Source: VXRJ01 sp964636705 (GTDB lineage: Bacteria > Acidobacteriota > Vicinamibacteria > Vicinamibacterales > UBA8438). From it: 64,000 nt of DNA. The stretch is from the NCBI GenBank assembly GCA_964636705.1, contig CAZWUJ010000008.1, positions 62,001 through 126,000 of the forward strand, written 5' to 3'. Under the pieces are notes generated by a model, which was given only the letters and a program-made list of their open reading frames with translations, was not told the origin of the DNA and ran no database searches. Shown one piece after another: positions 41,743-49,618 of the stretch. Position 1 is the first letter of the stretch. The number at the start of each line of letters is the position of its first letter. The position numbers and the translations under genes are program-made.

Positions 41743-42472
41743 CGCCAGCCTCGCGATACCGGTCCCGCAGCGTCCGCCCCTCGCGCTCGAGCGGAGTCGC
41801 CCGGCCCCGCTGCAACACTACGGCGCGGTCGAGCACATCCTCCACGACATCGATGTCGTGCGTCGCGAGCAGGACGATCCGGCCGTCGCCGCCCAGCGCG
41901 CGGAGCCGCGCCGCCAGGTCCACCGCCGACCGATCGTCCAACCCGGTGAACGGTTCGTCCAGCAGCACGAGGCGCGGTGCGTGCAGCAGCGTCCGCTCCA
42001 GGGCCAGACGCTGGCGCATGCCGCGCGAGAAGCGCTGCACCGGCTCGTCCGCCCGGTCGTCGAGGCGCGCCGACCGGAGCGCCGCCGCGACCCGCTCGTC
42101 AGGCTGACGGTCTCCGTAGAGGCGCGCGAAGAACTCCAGGTTCTCGCGTGCCGTCAGCTCGGGATAGAGCTGCAGATCGTGGGACAGGTACCCGATCCGG
42201 CGCCGCAGGGCGCCGCCCATCTCGCGCGCCGTCCGGTCACCGTAGTGGACGCGGCCGGACGAAGGAGCAATCAGGGTCGCAAGGAGGCGAAGCAGCGTCG
42301 ACTTGCCGGCGCCATTCGGCCCGAGGAGGCCGACCACGTCGCCCGCCGCCACCTCCAGCGACACCCGCCAGAGCGCGCGTCGGCGGCCGTAGTGGCGCGA
42401 GACCCTGTCGAGCTTCAGGCAGTCGAAGTCGAACGCGCCCGGCCCGTCGCCGGCTGGGTTGGGTGTGGCCAT
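41735..42472 (-). CDS. ccmA: Heme ABC transporter ATP-binding protein CcmA
   Basis: ABC ATPase of 245 aa with Walker A GPNGAGKST, signature SRGMRQRLALER and Walker B LVLLDEPFTGL. Its ATG lies 58 bp inside the 3' end of the upstream gene, a large overlap that leaves room for a later start. No Shine-Dalgarno was seen at either position. It pairs with CcmB. Confidence 0.9.
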   Translation of the reverse strand: MATPNPAGDGPGAFDFDCLKLDRVSRHYGRRRALWRVSLEVAAGDVVGLLGPNGAGKSTLLRLLATLIAPSSGRVHYGDRTAREMGGALRRRIGYLSHDLQLYPELTARENLEFFARLYGDRQPDERVAAALRSARLDDRADEPVQRFSRGMRQRLALERTLLHAPRLVLLDEPFTGLDDRSAVDLAARLRALGGDGRIVLLATHDIDVVEDVLDRAVVLQRGRATPLEREGRTLRDRYREAGDG

Positions 42473-43668
42473 GTCGAAGGGGTCAGCGCGTCGTCCAGGT
42501 CGGCGTAGATCCGCTCGAGGTCCGCGAGCAGCTCGGCGCGGCGATTCGCGTATCGGGTCGGACCCACCTTGCCGTTGCGGTGCTGCTGCTCAAGCGCCAC
42601 CAGATCGGCGAAGCGCTTCTCCCGCCGCTGCTCCAGGCGGCGGCGCCGGTCGGCCCCTTCCGCCGCGACGGGGGTCGCGGCAGCCCACGCGCCGATTCCG
42701 AGAATCGACAGCGCCAAGGCGACACTGAGAAGACCTGGCGTCCGGCTGTGGTGCGGAAGGCCGGAGATCTCGAACCTGATCGGCGTCCCCCCGGCCACCG
42801 GCGGCCCGGCCGCAAAGATGTACGTCTCGTCGGTCCCCTCCGGCGACATGTCGGCGCGGCGCGCGATCTGATCCGACGCCAGATCCATCGCTCCCCACTT
42901 CTGCACCACCATCAGCAGGCCGTCGAGACCCGCCGGCAGCGCCTGCGACACGGCGGCGGTTCCGCCCGAATACGGCAGGACATAGGCGATGCGCAGCGGC
43001 GTCAGGCCGGGGGCGAAGGGTCCGTCGATCGTTACGTTGGGACCCTCGATGCGAGTCGACGGGGCGGATTCGCGCAGCACCGTCGCGCCCGTGGCGCCGA
43101 ACGGCAACGTGAAGGCAACGGGTGTCGGCGGTTCGACGGGAGCGAGGAGCGGGTTGAAGATATCGAGCAGGTAGAAGATCGAGAGGTTCTCTTCTCCCAG
43201 CTCCACGACAATCCGGGAGTCTGCGCCGAAGCTCACTTCACCCTCCTCGGGTGGCGCGTCGGACGTAGCGGCATCGCCCGCCCCGACCAGCATCAGCCGG
43301 ACGCCGCCGGCGCCGGGAGCGGCAAAGGGCTGCGAATCAATCCGTTCGCCGTCCAGCTCGGTCGAGGCGACCACTGTCTCGCCCGCGTTGAGCATGACGA
43401 ACTCGGCGCGCCCCTCGGCGTCCGTCAGCGCCGTCTGGGCGATGTCGCCGGCGCGTATCTCCACCGGGTGGTCGGGGACATTGTTGTCGAGGGTGCCGCG
43501 AACGACCCGGACAGTGACGGTCCCCGGGGAGAGCTGGGGATCGGGAAGCGGAATCCCCGACATCTGCCGTGGGTCGGGTTGCGCCGGCGCGGTCGCCGGC
43601 CACGCCGCGAGCAGCGCGCCGGCGAGCGCCACGACGAACGCGACGCGTGGCATGCGCCTGTTCCTCAC
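42415..43668 (-). CDS. Ccm-operon membrane protein with carboxypeptidase-regulatory-like domain
   Basis: About 417 aa from a GTG that overlaps the upstream stop (GTGA). Signal peptide ending APAQ, then a periplasmic Ig-like region with TALTDAEGRAEFVMLNAG, a further beta domain, one C-terminal membrane helix (SVALALSILGIGAWAA), then a cytoplasmic helical hairpin (RFADLVALEQQHRNGKV, RRAELLADLERIYADLD). That hairpin resembles the juxtamembrane helices of CcmI. A role as a substitute for CcmI (apocytochrome handling) is inferred from position and this resemblance only. Confidence 0.6.
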   Translation of the reverse strand: MRNRRMPRVAFVVALAGALLAAWPATAPAQPDPRQMSGIPLPDPQLSPGTVTVRVVRGTLDNNVPDHPVEIRAGDIAQTALTDAEGRAEFVMLNAGETVVASTELDGERIDSQPFAAPGAGGVRLMLVGAGDAATSDAPPEEGEVSFGADSRIVVELGEENLSIFYLLDIFNPLLAPVEPPTPVAFTLPFGATGATVLRESAPSTRIEGPNVTIDGPFAPGLTPLRIAYVLPYSGGTAAVSQALPAGLDGLLMVVQKWGAMDLASDQIARRADMSPEGTDETYIFAAGPPVAGGTPIRFEISGLPHHSRTPGLLSVALALSILGIGAWAAATPVAAEGADRRRRLEQRREKRFADLVALEQQHRNGKVGPTRYANRRAELLADLERIYADLDDALTPSTWPHPTQPATGRARSTSTA

Positions 43669-44294
43669 AACTCGGCTCCGCACTGCTTGCAGAATCGGGC
43701 GTCGCGTTCGTTGCTCCCCCCGCAGCGACCGCAGACGAGGCGTGTTGCCGAGGACCGAGGCCGGTCCGCCGCGGCGCCGGCGGCGGGGGCAACCGCTTCG
43801 CGAAGCGGCGACGCTTCCTCCAGTCGCTCCGCCAGCTCCCGTTCGATCAGATCGCGGTACGCGGTGCCATCGACATCCAACTGCTTCAGCAAGGCGCGCG
43901 CCCGCACGCGCAGGCGGCCGGCCATCTGATCGAAGTCGGCGTCGGACACCTTCCCCATCGCGCGGTCGAACTCCAGTTCCTTGATCGCCCGGAGCACCAG
44001 CGTCTTCTCGCGTTCGAGCGCGGCGCGGGTGCGCCCTCCCACCAACTCGGTCCGGTCGGCAAACGTCCGCGACGCGAACGGAACGAACATCCGGTAGAGG
44101 GCGTAGCCGACGTACGCGCCGGCACCAACCGCGGCAACCAGCAGGATTAGGGCCGCAGCGCCTTCCGGCCGGACCATTACCACCGCGACCGCCGCGCCGA
44201 GCAGACCGGCGAGAACGAAGAGATGCCAGGCGCGGAAGGTGGATGACGCCGGCGCCGCGGAGGCCGCGTCAGTCGAGGTTCCGGAGCTCATCAT
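43665..44294 (-). CDS. Ccm-operon membrane protein with CcmI-like helices and C-terminal zinc ribbon
   Basis: Protein of 209 aa. Two N-terminal membrane helices, then EKTLVLRAIKELEFDRAMGK followed by VSDADFDQMAGRLRVRA, a pattern very like the N-terminal cytoplasmic domain of CcmI. A C-terminal zinc ribbon CGRCG-x9-CKQCG replaces the TPR region that CcmI has. The start overlaps the fused ccmF gene by 26 bp. Proposed as a CcmI-like partner; the zinc ribbon is a novelty in this setting as far as I know. Confidence 0.65.
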   Translation of the reverse strand: MMSSGTSTDAASAAPASSTFRAWHLFVLAGLLGAAVAVVMVRPEGAAALILLVAAVGAGAYVGYALYRMFVPFASRTFADRTELVGGRTRAALEREKTLVLRAIKELEFDRAMGKVSDADFDQMAGRLRVRARALLKQLDVDGTAYRDLIERELAERLEEASPLREAVAPAAGAAADRPRSSATRLVCGRCGGSNERDARFCKQCGAEL

Positions 44295-46830
44295 CCAGGC
44301 GGGCGTCCAGATCCGGGTCGATGGCCACCGGTGCGCCCGCCGTCTCGAGCGTTGCCGCGCTGCCGCGGCGCGACCAGCGAACCGCGATCACCCCCACCGC
44401 GACCAGGCAACCGATGCCGACCAGGTACGGGAACAGCCACGCCACCCGGTTGAAACCCTCGTCGAGCGGCGCGCCCAGCGCTTCCTGACTGCCGTAGGTC
44501 TCGATAAACCAGTCGAGAATGGCGCGGCGGTCCTTGCCCGCCTCGATCTGCTCGCGCAACTGCGCCCGCATGAACTCCGCTCCCGCCGCCGTCAGCCGTG
44601 GCGCGCCGTCGGGCCCGGCCACGTACTGTGGGGGCGACGAGCAGCGGCAGTCGGCGAGGACCAGGTGCGGACACGTACCGCAAAGGCAGACCAGCTCCCG
44701 CTGCAACTCGGCTTCCAGCTCGCTCGTCGTGGCGTACGACTCGGGCGGCGCGCCCGTCTGCGCGAACGCCGGGCCGGCCAGACCACCCAGTCCGAGGGCG
44801 GCAACCAGGACCAGCGACGTTGTAGTGGTGGTCGCCGCCGATCCGGGCGCGCGGGCATCAGGCCCGGCGCGGGCCGCGAGGAAGGCGAAACGGCTCTCCG
44901 GCAGAAGCGCAATGCCGGTGCCGAGAGCCAGGATGCCGAAGCCGAACCAGATCCAGTTCACGAGCGGATTGACCGTCACCTGGAAGCTGGCCGACTGATC
45001 GCCCATGTCGTAGGCGGCCAGAACGACGTAGACGTCCTCCGCGAACGTGCGCCGCATCGCCACTTCGGTGGTGGGCTCCGCCTCGTACTTCCGGTAGAAC
45101 CAGCGCGCCGGATAGAGCTGCGCCACCTGCTGGCCGTCCTCGAATACCGTGACGTGCGCGGTGTGCATTTCCTTTGCGCCGTCGTCGGTGACGCTCAGGC
45201 GATCGTGGCGCACCGAGAAGCGCCCTACGTCGACCGATTCGCCCGGATTCAGCAGCACCTGCTCGCTCTGCCGGTAGCCGGACCCGGCGAAGCCGAGCAT
45301 CATCAGGACGACGCCGAGGTGGACGACGTAGCCACCGTAGCGCCGGCGCGACCGCATCACGAGACCGATCATCGCGGTCACCATGTCGCTGCCGGTCACG
45401 CCGCGGCGCACCACCGCGCCCCGGATGAACTCCTGCCCGACCGTGCCGGCCACGAAGGCGCACAGGGCGAAACAGATCCCGGCCACCCAGACGCGGAAGC
45501 CGAGCGCGACGAGCACGGCGGTGACGGTGAGCGAGAACGCCACCGGCCAGAGGAACTGCTGGCGGAGGTTCGCGAGCGTCGACTTCCGCCACGCGAGCAG
45601 CGGTCCGATGCCGGTCAGCAGCAGCAGCGTCAGCCCGATCGGAATCATCCACTTGTTGAAGAAGGGAGGGCCGACCGTGATCCGCTGCCCCGTCACCGCC
45701 TCGCTCAGCGTCGGGAACATCGTCGCGAACAGAATGAAGAAGGCGGAGAACAGCAGGATCCAGTTGTTCACGAGGAACGCCGCCTCGCGGGAAGCCCACG
45801 ACTCCAGATCGTTGCGCGCGCGGAGGAGCGGCAGGCGGTAGATCACGAGGCCGAAGGCGATCAGCATCACGGCGCCGATGAACAGACCGAACATCATCGC
45901 GAGCTGCGGGTCTTCGCCGAACGCGTGAACCGACTGCACGATGCCGGTGCGCGTCAGGGCGGTGGCGAAAAGGGTCAGCGCGAAGGCGATGATGACGAGC
46001 GAGATGTTCCAGACGCGGAGCATGCTGCGCCGCTCCTGCACCATCACCGAATGCAGGAACGCGGTCGCCGGGAACCACGGGAGCGCGCCGGCGTTCTCCA
46101 CCGGGTCCCAGCCCCACCAGCCGCCCCAGCCGAGCTCCTCGTAAGCCCAGATCATCCCGAGGGTCAGGCCGAGCGAAAGGAAGAACCACGCGAACATCGT
46201 CCAGCGGCGGACGGCGCGCAGCCACGCGTCGTCAAGGTAACCGGTAATCAGCGCCGCCATTCCGAACGCGAACGGGATCGTCATCGCCACCAGCCCGGTG
46301 TAGAGCGAGGGCGGATGGATCACCATGTACGGGTTCTGCAACAGCGGATTGAGCCCGCGCCCGTCCGCCGGCGTCTGCATCAGATAGGTGGCGAACGGGT
46401 TGTTGTTCAGGATCATCACGCTCAGGAAGAACATCTGCACCACGGCGACCGTCGCGATGACGTACGGAATCAGCTCGCGGTGACGCTCCCGGTTCGTATG
46501 TACGGCGATCGCGCCGAACACCGAGAGCAGGAAGACCCAGAACATGATGGATCCGTCGAGGCCGCCCCAATACGACGTGATCTTGTAGAACAGGGGCTGC
46601 ACCGCGTCGGAGTAGCGGTCGACGTAGCGGATGGAGTAGTCGCCGATGACGAACGCGCGGACGATCACCGCCGAGGCGAGCGTCATCAGCGCCGTAACCA
46701 GGTAGAAGGCGCCGACGCCGCTCTCGAGAAGGCGGGCGTTGCGGCGGCGGTGACCCGCCACGGCCGCCGCTGCGGCGTACGCACACGCAACGAAGGCGGC
46801 CAGAAGTGTGTAGGTTCCGAGTGTCGCCAT
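44269..46830 (-). CDS. ccmF: CcmF-CcmH fusion, heme lyase
   Basis: Protein of 853 aa. Residues 1 to about 670 are CcmF: many membrane segments and the heme-handling WGGWWGWDPVENA motif. Residues 700-853 are a CcmH domain: LVCLCGTC then ADCRC (cysteines for thiol exchange with apocytochrome), AGKDRRAILDWFIETYG and a membrane helix. CcmF plus CcmH form the complex that ligates heme to the CxxCH of the apoprotein. The fusion guarantees equal amounts of both. Starts 41 bp after ccmE. Confidence 0.88.
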   Translation of the reverse strand: MATLGTYTLLAAFVACAYAAAAAVAGHRRRNARLLESGVGAFYLVTALMTLASAVIVRAFVIGDYSIRYVDRYSDAVQPLFYKITSYWGGLDGSIMFWVFLLSVFGAIAVHTNRERHRELIPYVIATVAVVQMFFLSVMILNNNPFATYLMQTPADGRGLNPLLQNPYMVIHPPSLYTGLVAMTIPFAFGMAALITGYLDDAWLRAVRRWTMFAWFFLSLGLTLGMIWAYEELGWGGWWGWDPVENAGALPWFPATAFLHSVMVQERRSMLRVWNISLVIIAFALTLFATALTRTGIVQSVHAFGEDPQLAMMFGLFIGAVMLIAFGLVIYRLPLLRARNDLESWASREAAFLVNNWILLFSAFFILFATMFPTLSEAVTGQRITVGPPFFNKWMIPIGLTLLLLTGIGPLLAWRKSTLANLRQQFLWPVAFSLTVTAVLVALGFRVWVAGICFALCAFVAGTVGQEFIRGAVVRRGVTGSDMVTAMIGLVMRSRRRYGGYVVHLGVVLMMLGFAGSGYRQSEQVLLNPGESVDVGRFSVRHDRLSVTDDGAKEMHTAHVTVFEDGQQVAQLYPARWFYRKYEAEPTTEVAMRRTFAEDVYVVLAAYDMGDQSASFQVTVNPLVNWIWFGFGILALGTGIALLPESRFAFLAARAGPDARAPGSAATTTTTSLVLVAALGLGGLAGPAFAQTGAPPESYATTSELEAELQRELVCLCGTCPHLVLADCRCSSPPQYVAGPDGAPRLTAAGAEFMRAQLREQIEAGKDRRAILDWFIETYGSQEALGAPLDEGFNRVAWLFPYLVGIGCLVAVGVIAVRWSRRGSAATLETAGAPVAIDPDLDARLDDELRNLD

Positions 46831-46871
46831 GGCGAAGACGGCCCCCGGGCCGTGGTGTCAGGACGCGACGA

Positions 46872-47336
46872 TCAGTTTTCGGCGCCGTCACCGGTGGCCG
46901 GCACGTAGCCGGCCGCATCCGCCGCCGCGCCGACGGACGGCTGTTCCTCGTACTTCGAGGGGCACTTGGCCATGATGCCGTCCGGATCGATGTGGAACGT
47001 GTCGCCGACGAGCCGTCCGGTCGCCACCACCTCGGCGTGGTTGTCGAACGTGTCGGGGACGATGCCGGAGTAGACGGCGTTCATCATCATCGTCCGGTTC
47101 TCGACGCTGTCGGTTATCTCGAACCGCCAGTCGAGGCTGTCGGGACGGCGCATCACGTTGGCGGCGTAGCCATGCACCTGAAGCGGCTTGCCTTCCCACT
47201 CGGCAGGCTCGGCAAGCACTTCTTCCACCTCCAGGTAGAACTGCGTCCCTTCCTGCATCGTGGTCCAGAGCAATCCCGCAAACGCGGCGCAAAGCACGCC
47301 GGTGGTCAGAAGAACCTTCACTGCAGTGCTCGGCAT
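46872..47336 (-). CDS. ccmE: CcmE heme chaperone, CxxxY variant
   Basis: About 154 aa. N-terminal membrane anchor (VLLTTGVLCAAFAGLLW), then an OB-fold domain (LEVEEVLAEPAEWEGKPLQVHG, GIVPDTFDNHAEVVATG). The heme-attachment region reads MAKCPSKYEE: Cys125 and Tyr129 replace the canonical His and Tyr (HxxxY). Cys-type CcmE is known from archaea and Desulfovibrio and binds heme through that Cys. The start is ATG 47336, with TATCCT 6 nt upstream, so it heads the operon as a leaderless message. Confidence 0.85.
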   Translation of the reverse strand: MPSTAVKVLLTTGVLCAAFAGLLWTTMQEGTQFYLEVEEVLAEPAEWEGKPLQVHGYAANVMRRPDSLDWRFEITDSVENRTMMMNAVYSGIVPDTFDNHAEVVATGRLVGDTFHIDPDGIMAKCPSKYEEQPSVGAAADAAGYVPATGDGAEN

Positions 47337-47342
47337 GCGTCT

Positions 47343-47372
47343 AGGATATCGTCCCCGTCGCGAGGGCGTCAA
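47343..47372 (-). promoter_or_regulatory. Sigma-70-type promoter of the ccm operon: TTGACG - 18 bp - TATCCT
   Basis: On the minus strand TTGACG occupies 47372-47367 and TATCCT 47348-47343, 18 bp apart. The -10 ends 6 nt before the ccmE ATG, so transcription would begin at or about the start codon. It is the best-formed promoter among the leaderless starts of the window. Confidence 0.65.
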
Positions 47373-47421
47373 CGATGCCGCGACGGCTGTCCAGCGACTG
47401 CCCCTAAAACGCTACGTTTCG

Positions 47422-47457
47422 GTACAGATTGCATTTCAAATATTCGATCTGTACACT
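47422..47457 (+). promoter_or_regulatory. Promoter TTGCAT - 17 bp - TACACT embraced by an inverted repeat
   Basis: TTGCAT (47429-47434) and TACACT (47452-47457) are 17 bp apart; a TTG start lies 7 nt after the -10. A perfect 8-bp inverted repeat, GTACAGAT (47422-47429) and ATCTGTAC (47447-47454), covers the -35 edge and the -10. A dimeric repressor bound there would block RNA polymerase. Confidence 0.55.
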
Positions 47458-47464
47458 CAAACCG

Positions 47465-48652
47465 TTGATCCTTCGCCACCTGACGCCAACGCTGCTACGG
47501 GCGAGCCGGCAGTACCCGGTGCTCTCGGTCACGGGACCCCGCCAGTCGGGAAAGACCACCCTGCTGCGCCACACCTTTCCCCAGCACGACTACGTATCGC
47601 TCGAAGCACCCGACGCCCGCGAGTTCGCACTCTCGGACCCGAGGAGTTTCCTGGCGCAGTTCCCCGGCCCGGTGATACTCGACGAGGCGCAGCATGCGCC
47701 GGACCTGTTCTCCTACATCCAGCTCGTCGTTGACGAGGAGCCAAGAGCCGTCCGTTTCATCCTGTCCGGCTCGCACAACTTCCTCCTCATGCGCCAGATT
47801 TCCCAGAGCCTTGCCGGACGCGTGTACATCGCGCATCTCTCGCCGTTCTCGCCGGCTGAATTGCACGGACTGGAGCTCCGCGGCGGTGCGGACATCGCGC
47901 ACGCGGCCCCGGTCGCCTTGCCGGGCGCCTGGACGGACTTCGCCGCCACAGGGGGCTATCCGCCCATCCACGACCGTCGCCTCGAGCCGTCCGAATGGCT
48001 CTCCCTGTACTTTCAGACCTATCTGCAAAGGGATGTCCGCACACTCACGCAAGTGGGCGATCTCGAAGCCTTCCGCCGCTTCGTCCTTCTCTGTGCCGGC
48101 CGTGCGGGACAACTACTCAATCTCTCGAGCCTGGGCGCCGACTGCGGCGTCAGTCACGAGACGGCGCGCCGCTGGCTGTCGGTGCTCGAAGCGAGTTTCA
48201 TCGTGTTCCGCCTGCCGCCCCACCACGAGAACTTCAGGAAGCGCCTGACGAAGAGTCCGAAGCTGTACTTCGCGGATACCGGTTTGCTGTGCTATCTGCT
48301 GCAGGTGCGAACCGCTCGCGAACTCGCCGCGCACGCGATGCGCGGCGCGGTGTTCGAGAACCTGATCATCTCGGAGCTGCGGAAGTCCTGTCACCACGCC
48401 GGTCTGGAGCCGCGTCTCGCCTTCTGGCGCGACCACCGCGGCAACGAGGTGGATCTCGTCGTGAACATTTCAGACGCCGCCATTCCCGTCGAGATCAAGT
48501 CCGGCGCCACGATTGCATCGGACTTCTTCCGGGGACTGCGCCACTGGGAGAAGCTGGCGGGAAACCCCGGAAGGGGCATTCTCGTGTACGGCGGGACCGA
48601 CAGTTACCGTAGAGACGGCGTGGCGGTTCGATCCTGGCGGCACTGGCCCTGA
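47465..48652 (+). CDS. AAA+ ATPase with DUF4143 domain
   Basis: About 395 aa from TTG at 47465 (MILRHLTPTLLRA), the usual beginning of this family; the frame also opens at 47429 with a non-family segment. Walker A TGPRQSGKTTLLRH, Walker B GPVILDEAQHAP (Asp-Glu), sensor region ILSGSHNFLLM, then a C-terminal DUF4143 nuclease-like region (FWRDHRGNEVDLVVN, PVEIKSG) like PD-(D/E)XK folds. Such proteins are common, often mobile, and of unknown function. It may bind the inverted repeat in its own promoter, but no HTH domain is apparent. Confidence 0.8.
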   Translation: MILRHLTPTLLRASRQYPVLSVTGPRQSGKTTLLRHTFPQHDYVSLEAPDAREFALSDPRSFLAQFPGPVILDEAQHAPDLFSYIQLVVDEEPRAVRFILSGSHNFLLMRQISQSLAGRVYIAHLSPFSPAELHGLELRGGADIAHAAPVALPGAWTDFAATGGYPPIHDRRLEPSEWLSLYFQTYLQRDVRTLTQVGDLEAFRRFVLLCAGRAGQLLNLSSLGADCGVSHETARRWLSVLEASFIVFRLPPHHENFRKRLTKSPKLYFADTGLLCYLLQVRTARELAAHAMRGAVFENLIISELRKSCHHAGLEPRLAFWRDHRGNEVDLVVNISDAAIPVEIKSGATIASDFFRGLRHWEKLAGNPGRGILVYGGTDSYRRDGVAVRSWRHWP

Positions 48653-48670
48653 ACAGCCCCGCGAACCCCC

Positions 48671-49240
48671 TCAGGCCGAAACGGCGGCGGCCAGCTCGCG
48701 CAGAAGCCGATCCACCCGGGCGACCGGCAAACCGACGACATTCGAGTAGGACCCTTCGATCCGCTCCACGAACCGCGATCCCAGTCCCTGCACGGCATAA
48801 GCGCCCGCCTTGTCATCCCCCTCCCCGGTCGCCACGTACCAGGCGATCCGCTCCGGATCCAGAGGTGCGAAGGTCACGCGCGTGGTTTCCACCGCGACCG
48901 CGACGCGGCCGCCCGCCGCCACCGCGACGCCCGTCAACACCTCGTGCGTCCGCCCCGCGAGCCGGCCCAGCATCGCCGCCGACTCGCGGCGGTCCGCCGG
49001 CTTCCCCAGCACGTCGCCGTCGATCAAGACGATGGTGTCGGCGGCGACCACCGGCCGCTCGCCGGCCGCCCCCGCCACCGCGGCCGCCTTCGCCCGGGCC
49101 AGCCGGACGACATAGTCGCGCGGCGCTTCGTCCGGGCGCAGACGCTCGTCGACGTCCGCCGGCAAGACATCGAATTCGTACCCGGCGTCGCGCAGCAGGT
49201 GGGACCGTCGTGGCGACCGGGACGCCAGCACCAGGCGCAC
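48671..49240 (-). CDS. maf: Maf-like nucleoside-triphosphate pyrophosphatase
   Basis: About 189 aa. Maf/YhdE family: LVLASRSPRR at the start, VAADTIVLIDGDVLGKP with the catalytic Asp, and the conserved SYSNVVGLPV near the end. These house-cleaning enzymes hydrolyse dTTP/UTP or modified nucleotides to monophosphate and can delay septation when overproduced. The GTG start follows TATCAT by 6 nt. An ORF of 386 codons in the same frame reaches 49831, but only the part after the GTG is family-like. Confidence 0.88.
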   Translation of the reverse strand: MRLVLASRSPRRSHLLRDAGYEFDVLPADVDERLRPDEAPRDYVVRLARAKAAAVAGAAGERPVVAADTIVLIDGDVLGKPADRRESAAMLGRLAGRTHEVLTGVAVAAGGRVAVAVETTRVTFAPLDPERIAWYVATGEGDDKAGAYAVQGLGSRFVERIEGSYSNVVGLPVARVDRLLRELAAAVSA

Positions 49241-49246
49241 GGCGCG

Positions 49247-49256
49247 ATGATACACT
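49247..49256. promoter_or_regulatory. Overlapping divergent -10 boxes (TATCAT minus, TACACT plus)
   Basis: On the minus strand TATCAT (49252-49247) lies 6 nt before the maf GTG. On the plus strand TACACT (49251-49256) lies 8 nt before the ATG at 49265. The two boxes share two base pairs, and the start codons are 24 bp apart. Confidence 0.5.
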
Positions 49257-49264
49257 CGCGATCG

Positions 49265-49618
49265 ATGGTCCCGGTGCAGCACGACGCGACCCGCGCGCTC
49301 GGCAATCTGCTCGGCCGCCAGCCCCTGACCGACGCGAAACTGCAATTTGCCTGGCGTGTCGCGGTGGGCGAACGGGTAGACCGTGCGACGACCGTCCGGC
49401 TCCGTCCCGACGGCACGCTGACGGTGTGCGCGGCGGACGACGAGTGGCGCAGCGCCGTTCGCCCGGTCCGCCGCCTGATTGCGGCGCGGCTGCGCGACAT
49501 CCTGGGACCGGGTCGGATCAAGCGCATCGCCATCACGACCGAGGGAGCCGAGTATGCAGTCCGCCGTCATCACCAGCGCCGTCCGCCTGCCGACCGGCAA
49601 GTTTCTCGGCGCGCTTAA
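49265..49618 (+). CDS. DUF721 (DciA-like) protein
   Basis: 117 aa. The N-terminal stretch LGNLLGRQPLTDAKLQFAW and the RPDGTLTVCAADDEWRSAV-type strands match DUF721; DciA-like members help load the replicative helicase, and some lack that function. The ATG lies 8 nt after TACACT. The last 22 codons overlap the thiolase gene by 65 bp in another frame. The C-terminal tail is basic. The product may well be a KH-like nucleic-acid-binding protein. Confidence 0.65.
   Translation: MVPVQHDATRALGNLLGRQPLTDAKLQFAWRVAVGERVDRATTVRLRPDGTLTVCAADDEWRSAVRPVRRLIAARLRDILGPGRIKRIAITTEGAEYAVRRHHQRRPPADRQVSRRA

Noticed and set aside
44239..46908. Open frame of 889 codons on the plus strand, opposite the fused ccmF gene.
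   Set aside because: Its composition is Arg/His/Glu-rich with no motif or signal. It is a GC-driven shadow of ccmF, whose motifs are clear.
47373..47428. Possible small gene in the gap between ccmE and the ATPase gene.
   Set aside because: No start codon with signal and no frame of useful length. The gap is explained by two promoters.
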